From contig BRYA01000935.1 in the NCBI GenBank assembly GCA_030267965.1, positions 1 to 12,320 of the forward strand: 12,320 bases of DNA, in the 5' to 3' direction. Position 1 is the first letter of the stretch; the number at the start of each line of letters is the position of its first letter. The DNA is from Triparma columacea (taxonomy: Eukaryota > Sar > Bolidophyceae > Parmales > Triparmaceae). Shown piece after piece: positions 8,155 to 12,320 of the stretch. A model generated the notes under the pieces. The model saw only the letters and a program-made list of their open reading frames with translations, searched no databases and was not told the DNA's origin. A program made the position numbers and the translations under genes.

Positions 8155-10821
8155 TCACTTGTTGTCGTCGTCCTCTCCAAAGAGTTGGTCGAAACCGAAT
8201 TTCTCAAGGCTTCTCCCAAATTCGTAGTCCGTTCCTCCCATAATGTCGCTCTTTTCATACGTGCTGATCATCTTCTTCCTCCCCTTCCGTCTAAGTCCTT
8301 CCTCTAGTAGCTGCGCTAGTTTAGCTCTGCTCCTTCTGTCCCTTTCCTCCATAAAAGGCGTTCCCTTGAGTTTCCTAACAGACGCCCCCATGACAGTGTT
8401 TAGTAGTCCCCCCGTCCTCTTCCCCTCTAACCCCCCCCTGTCACCTCCTCCGACGCTACCTCCATCTCCTCCTCCTTTCCCCCCCTCCCTACCCCCCATG
8501 TTGTTGTTATGGTACCCTCCTCCATCTCTCACGCCTTCCATACCACCTTCCCCTCCTCCTCCACTTCCTCGTCCTCCTCCTCTCTTGTCTACCTCTATCC
8601 CGCTTAGCATTTTGGTATACTCTGAGACTATGCCCTTCTCACCTACGCCCATGCTGCTGTTGTAGGGACTGAAGTTAGAGCTTGTGTGACTGTTTGTGGT
8701 GATGTTGTTGTTGTTGTTGTTGTTGTTGTTGATGGCGCTGCTACTTTTGACGCTGCTTTTGACGCTACTGCTGCCCGTATTGCTCATCACGCTTTGCCAT
8801 TCTTGAAGTTTGTCCTTGTAGTGTTTTTCAGTTTCTTGGTCTCTTTTTACTAAATGATTCGGTATCATTGTTGGTTCAAGACTGAATTCTGCTGGTATGT
8901 GATGATTGATATCCTTTGTATTTGTGTGTACATGCAGAACGTGCGGAGCCCGGTCCGGGAGGGCTGTAGCGGCGGTGGGAGATGCTGGGAGGGGTCCCTT
9001 GACGACTCCCGCTGGCGCGGGCGCCGATTCAGTGGCCGGGGCACTGCTTCCTCTTTCTACCATATCCCCTACCTCGCCCCCTACGACACCCCCTACCTCA
9101 CCAAACGCTTCGTCCTCACCACCAACCAAACCTACGACAGCAGCTTTAATCAGTATATCCCTCCCTCTAACCCTGGCCATATTATAAGTGTCCCTCCATC
9201 CAATCTCATCCTCTAATATTTGCCAGCCTCTTCCTTCTCGGTCGCTCTTAACCCATACCTTAAGTTTGCAACTATCCGGCATCACCATAACTTCCCTTAC
9301 CGCCTCTCTAACCTCTTCTAAGCTGCTCCCATCTCTAGCTTTAAGTATCCATTCCTTCCCGCAATCTCCCCCTCTGTAGTCGTCTGTACTTACGAAAAGC
9401 ACCACACCACCCTCGCCCCCCCTCCCCTTACCTCCAACTTCGGTTTCCTTCCCTAGTACAGACATGCTGTATCTACCCCTCCCAACGTTGTTCTCATCTG
9501 GCGACCCACCTTGTTTGTTAGGTGGTGCTGGTGGGTTAAGTCTAGGTGCGGTAGTAACGGATCCTGATAGAACAGACACGGCTGATCCCTGGGATGCTGA
9601 CCTTGCTCGTGACCCGACCTGGGCCTGCTGTTGTTGTTGTTGTTGTTGTTGTTGATTTGAGACTTTTGGCGCCGCTCCCCCTTCAGCGTCGTCACCTACA
9701 TCTTCTCTTGTCGCAGCAGCGTTGTTGTCAGTAACGTCGTTGTCGTTGTGTCCGTTATTACTACCTCCCCCCCCCCCTTCCGTTCCTATTCTTCCCCCCT
9801 CATCCTCCTTAGTCTTAACAAAGTCCCCGGATCTCAAGGTCTCGATACTCCCAGTCGTAGCGTCGCCACCCAAGGCAGAGGGTACATCTGATGATATGCC
9901 AAACCCGACTTGGTCAACAATCAAACCTACACCTAGGACGGAGTCGTCGCCTACAGAAGAAGCGGGTGGTGGGTATGGTGAAGTGTTTTCCGCCCCCTCC
10001 CAATATTCAGCCCCGTAGGTGTCTTTACTTTCCTCTCTGAATTGTAGTCCGTATTCTTCTCCCCTCCCTCTTTGTTGTTGTTGTGGCTTCGTCCCTACCC
10101 TCCTTCCCTTGTTCTCCTCCCTCCTCCTTTCGTGTTCTCTTTGAAGTTCCCTGATCCTCAAAGCCTTCTTCCTCTCCGTTTCGTTCACGGGTACTTCGAC
10201 GGGTACCAGATCCTCCATGCTCCTACATTTGATAGGTTTGAGTACGTAGTCCTCCCTCTTAACGTTAGCCTGAGCAGCTAGCTCCTTTTGGTACTTGTCC
10301 ATCATTTCAGCCATGTGCCTCTCGTACGCTTCCCTACCCTCGGTCGAGCTGCCTGATTTTATCATCCCAACTCCTGGTCTCTTTGGTTTCGTTATTCCAC
10401 GAACTTCAACACCGCTGAAAACACTCACAAAACTTACGTCGTCGTCCTTATGTTCCACCCCATTGTCCCCAGTTGTTGTCACGGAACCCCACTCCTCGTG
10501 TTTTATGATACCTCTCTCGATCATATCTACCAACATCTCAGAGCTGTCCCCGCATCCTTTCTTGAAGCGGCTTGGTTTCCTCATATACCCTCCCGGGTAA
10601 GTACCTTTAAGGTGTGCGTTGTTTAACCTGAAGTCCGTGCTGAATCCTTTCTTATGAACCTTCCCACCCCCAACGCGGACGGAGGTTGAGGAGGTGGAGG
10701 ATAGTAATTCTGATGTTATTGGACGGAGACGTGTTGACTTCAATCGGGAAGTAGGACGTGAAGAACCACCTGATAAGGATACACGGGTTGGGGGGAGAGA
10801 TGAGGAAGGTGGTTTCTTCAT
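8155..10821 (-). CDS. Hypothetical 888-aa protein, largely low complexity, with one compact domain-like island
   Basis: One uninterrupted frame from an ATG with A at -3 (aaacATG) to TGA. Family not recognised. Residues 1-50 are Ser/Thr/Arg-rich. Residues 59-105 look conserved (FSTDFRLNNAHLKG, then YMRKPSRFKKG and a short helix). Charged helices lie at about 163-190 and 214-240. Residues 270-460 are disordered and include 10 Gln (390-399). About 470-562 is the only dense mixed-composition segment: hydrophobic VVLFVS, an EEVREAVREV helix, KLKVWVK strand, GWQILEDE and DILIKAAV, an order that would fit a ubiquitin-, PB1- or RA-like beta-grasp fold (inference, weak). A Pro/Ala linker, 9 Asn (698-706), a Gly-rich stretch (about 742-803) and a basic helical C-terminus ending in FDQLFGEDDDNK follow. 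No signal peptide or membrane segment. Probably a cytosolic or nuclear adaptor-like protein. Confidence 0.8.
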   Translation of the reverse strand: MKKPPSSSLPPTRVSLSGGSSRPTSRLKSTRLRPITSELLSSTSSTSVRVGGGKVHKKGFSTDFRLNNAHLKGTYPGGYMRKPSRFKKGCGDSSEMLVDMIERGIIKHEEWGSVTTTGDNGVEHKDDDVSFVSVFSGVEVRGITKPKRPGVGMIKSGSSTEGREAYERHMAEMMDKYQKELAAQANVKREDYVLKPIKCRSMEDLVPVEVPVNETERKKALRIRELQREHERRREENKGRRVGTKPQQQQRGRGEEYGLQFREESKDTYGAEYWEGAENTSPYPPPASSVGDDSVLGVGLIVDQVGFGISSDVPSALGGDATTGSIETLRSGDFVKTKEDEGGRIGTEGGGGGSNNGHNDNDVTDNNAAATREDVGDDAEGGAAPKVSNQQQQQQQQQQAQVGSRARSASQGSAVSVLSGSVTTAPRLNPPAPPNKQGGSPDENNVGRGRYSMSVLGKETEVGGKGRGGEGGVVLFVSTDDYRGGDCGKEWILKARDGSSLEEVREAVREVMVMPDSCKLKVWVKSDREGRGWQILEDEIGWRDTYNMARVRGRDILIKAAVVGLVGGEDEAFGEVGGVVGGEVGDMVERGSSAPATESAPAPAGVVKGPLPASPTAATALPDRAPHVLHVHTNTKDINHHIPAEFSLEPTMIPNHLVKRDQETEKHYKDKLQEWQSVMSNTGSSSVKSSVKSSSAINNNNNNNNNITTNSHTSSNFSPYNSSMGVGEKGIVSEYTKMLSGIEVDKRGGGRGSGGGGEGGMEGVRDGGGYHNNNMGGREGGKGGGDGGSVGGGDRGGLEGKRTGGLLNTVMGASVRKLKGTPFMEERDRRSRAKLAQLLEEGLRRKGRKKMISTYEKSDIMGGTDYEFGRSLEKFGFDQLFGEDDDNK
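8704..8730 (-). repeat. Trinucleotide repeat encoding poly-Asn (9 residues)
   Basis: Nine AAC codons on the minus strand within gene D (residues 698-706), a pure microsatellite inside the coding frame. Confidence 0.95.
9625..9654 (-). repeat. Trinucleotide repeat encoding poly-Gln (10 residues)
   Basis: Ten glutamine codons on the minus strand within gene D (residues 390-399): eight CAA followed by two CAG. It is the same repeat motif as the poly-Asn tract, read one frame apart. Confidence 0.95.
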
Positions 10822-10866
10822 GTTTTAGGTTTTTGTGTGTGAGGGTCGGTGGTTGGGTTCCGTAGA

Positions 10867-10869
10867 CCT

Positions 10870-10915
<46 letters not shown>

Positions 10916-10917
10916 TT
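10867..10917. repeat. CT dinucleotide microsatellite
   Basis: An almost pure (CT)n tract broken by two ttt interruptions, about 50 bp upstream of the gene D start (GA-rich on its sense strand). It may lie in the 5' UTR or core promoter. Confidence 0.9.
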
Positions 10918-10993
10918 ACTAGTGTTGAGTGAGGCGGTGGTGAGGGGGGTAGGTTCAGTCAACGCCACTCCTTTCTCTCTCTCTGTCCGTTGC

Positions 10994-11002
10994 TATATAA
11001 AA
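10994..11002 (+). promoter_or_regulatory. TATA box (TATATAAAA)
   Basis: A perfect TATA consensus on the plus strand, about 960 bp before the gene E start codon. A start site about 30 bp downstream (near 11025) would need a long leader or a spliced 5' UTR to serve gene E. It could instead drive a non-coding transcript or be a chance match. Confidence 0.4.
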
Positions 11003-11085
11003 GTGTGTCTCGAACTCCAAGCTTTGTGGTAAGAGCCGGTGTAGATGTGTGTGTTTTTGTGTTAATTAAAAACACCTCGAAACAC

Positions 11086-11110
11086 ACTCTCTCTCCTCTC
11101 TCTCTCTCTG
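11086..11110. repeat. Short CT microsatellite
   Basis: A second (CT)n tract with one c interruption, in the same intergenic region as the longer one. Confidence 0.85.
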
Positions 11111-11211
11111 TGAGGTTTTATGGAGGGGGAGGGGAAGGGGGTTAGATATTTGTCGTTGTTACTACCTTTACCCTACGGGTTGTCGAACTGAAAGAACAAA
11201 ACAAAAGTCCC

Positions 11212-11248
11212 AGGGGCAACAACAAGGGGCAACAAGAAGGGGCAACAA
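11212..11248. repeat. Three copies of aggggcaacaa at 13-bp spacing
   Basis: Exact copies at 11212-11222, 11225-11235 and 11238-11248, separated by two bases each. Function unknown; possibly a small tandem duplication or a cluster of protein-binding sites. Confidence 0.85.
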
Positions 11249-11525
11249 TTCCATGTTACTAACCCCAGCGGTTAAGGCCATGTGTTGGGTTGCTTATTTT
11301 GAGTTCTAGCAGCTGGAAAAGGGCGTTCTTCGTGCAAAGGGGCTGGAACGAGTTTACAGGAGGAGGGTGAGAGAAGCGTACCTTGTTTATGCGGTTTTGA
11401 TGGCTAAAGAGAAGGTGCAGGCTGTTTGACCTTGGTCCGGGTCCATGGGACCTGGACCATGGGTTAGGGGGGCTTATTTAGGACTTGCTTTTGGAGATTG
11501 TAGGGGGCGGGTTTTGAAGATTTTT

Positions 11526-11545
11526 ACGCTATTTAGCGTCTAAAT
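11526..11545. repeat. Overlapping inverted repeats
   Basis: acgcta-tt-tagcgt (11526-11539) is a perfect inverted repeat. It overlaps a second one, atttag-cgt-ctaaat (11531-11545). The two hairpins are mutually exclusive. The half-site cgctaaa recurs at about 11726 and 11887 on the same strand. Confidence 0.7.
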
Positions 11546-11959
11546 AACATAAAAATTGCAGTTGGCGAATAAAATCACGATCACATACGCGTAATCCAGG
11601 CAAAAATATCCCCAAAAAAACTCCCTTCAAAACTGAGATGGAGGATTTGGAAATGGAGGAGGGAACAACTTTGGAGATTTACGGCTCATAATTCGGGTAC
11701 CTTGGGCTTTGCTTCTTCAAAATACGCTAAATCGACCTTCACAAGTCAGCCCCCGTACTTCGACCTCAACCCCAACGCCGCGGTCCTACCGCCGCAGCCA
11801 TAGAACCTTTCAGGGCCCCCTAAACCCCTCCCCCCCCATCCGAACCCCGTGTTGATTTGAAAGTCCCTTATCTTCCCCTCAAACACCGCTAAACCTTCTT
11901 TCTACAGACCCCCCGTGTCCGTGTATCCCCAACAGGGTCCATCTAAGCTTCATACGCCG

Positions 11960-12180
11960 ATGCCGTCCTTCAGGGGCCTAATGTCACGGTCCCCCCTAAT
12001 AGTCCTCTCTTCGTTCCTCTTCCTTATCCTCCAGCTGAAGCAAGCGGAGGGCGGGCAGAAGCTGATGTGGAGCGTACAGCCGCTAAGTCAGTGCGCGATA
12101 AAGAGCATTGAAACGTGGGAGAATGTGCCGGATACTAATTTGACTATTACTTTAGGGAACGAGGTTCCTATGCTTATCAC
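11960..12180 (+). CDS. First coding exon of a secreted or membrane protein (partial)
   Basis: The exon runs from ATG 11960 (a second in-frame ATG is at 11981) to a GTGAGT donor at 12181, leaving a 2-nt partial codon; 73 complete codons are visible. Residues about 11-30 form a strong signal peptide or signal anchor (SPLIVLSSFLFLILQL) followed by a polar segment. The mature part has one Cys and one N-glycosylation sequon (NLT at about 60-62). This resembles the start of many eukaryotic type I membrane or secreted proteins, such as GPCR-like or periplasmic-binding-like receptors, but the visible length is too short to assign a family. If the reading frame were not spliced it would stop at 12182-12184, directly inside the donor, which supports splicing. 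Confidence 0.62.
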
Positions 12181-12320
12181 GTGAGTTGTTGTTGGAGGGG
12201 GGGGATGGGGGAGGGGAGAGATGGGAGTGGGGGGGCGGTTTTGGGCTGCGACGAAGGGACGAAGGCAATCGAATCGAAGACGAACAATATATATAGCCCA
12301 AACACACTAACCTAACTGTC
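12181..12320 (+). other. Intron of gene E running off the window
   Basis: It begins with the GTGAGT donor, is G-rich and then turns A/T-rich (atatatata at about 12288). ctaac branch-like motifs lie near 12308 and 12313, which suggests an acceptor just beyond the edge. No coding segment is seen. Confidence 0.5.

Larger units (their letters stand above)
10822..11959. other. Divergent intergenic region between genes D and E
   Basis: It contains CT-rich microsatellites (10867-10917, 11086-11110), a plus-strand TATA box (10994-11002), a 13-bp-period repeat (11212-11248) and small inverted repeats (11440-11452, 11526-11545). No supported protein-coding exon was found. It probably holds the gene D promoter and 5' UTR on the minus strand and the gene E promoter on the plus strand. 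A GTAAGA donor-like site at 11029 would allow an upstream non-coding exon of gene E (speculative). Confidence 0.55.

Noticed and set aside
8884..8932. Possible very short intron in gene D (minus strand GTACAC to ACATACCAG, about 40 bp)
   Set aside because: The frame is open through it, it is shorter than every other intron here, and the donor is poor; kept as coding.
11255..11310. tRNA-like stretch agcggttaaggc (11267-11278), resembling a Leu/Ser tRNA D-arm
   Set aside because: No acceptor-stem pairing, no clear anticodon arm and no GGTTCRANYCC B box were found; at most a decayed tRNA-derived fragment.
11915..11959. Upstream GTG extension of gene E
   Set aside because: A GTG start is not expected in a nuclear eukaryotic gene; the ATG at 11960 gives a better signal peptide.

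Overview
This is eukaryotic nuclear DNA. The evidence is phased coding exons separated by GT-AG introns of about 80-195 bp, strong GTGAGT-type donors, a TATA box, low-complexity protein regions and no prokaryotic operon layout. The mix of genes points to a unicellular stramenopile alga such as a bolidophyte or diatom: a secreted DUF285/BspA-like repeat protein with a PTDA tail, a centrin/calmodulin-type coiled-coil scaffold, and a small multipass membrane protein of a type I associate with stramenopiles. The lineage is inference; no marker gene is present.

Layout. (A) 1-1239, minus: 5' part of a secreted DUF285 protein, four exons reconstructed, running off the left edge in a 12-bp coding minisatellite. 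Two of its introns are near-copies, showing tandem exon+intron duplication. (1240-2177) Intergenic, with short repeats; the minus-strand poly(A) signal of gene B lies at 2133-2138. (B) 2178-6490, minus: four-exon gene for a 1,304-aa protein with TPKK repeats, acidic stretches, two IQ-like motifs, a long coiled coil and a C-terminal Sfi1-like W/F repeat block; a likely basal-body or cytoskeletal scaffold. (6491-7095) Divergent intergenic/5' region with unassigned exon-like open frames. (C) 7096-8065, plus: two-exon gene for a protein with a disordered N-terminus and 3-4 hydrophobic segments; the 5' end is uncertain. (D) 8155-10821, minus, tail-to-tail with C: a single-exon, 888-aa orphan protein, mostly low complexity, with one compact island that may be ubiquitin/PB1-like. 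(10822-11959) Intergenic region with CT microsatellites, a TATA box, a 13-bp-period repeat and nested palindromes. (E) 11960-12180, plus: first exon of a secreted or membrane protein, followed by a GTGAGT donor and intron to the right edge.

The genes do not form an obvious pathway. The best observations are two snapshots of gene-structure evolution. In gene A, a 25-residue repeat exon was copied together with its intron. In gene B, a recent 29-residue duplication has an intron in one copy and none in the other. I found no convincing new defence, mobile or RNA system.
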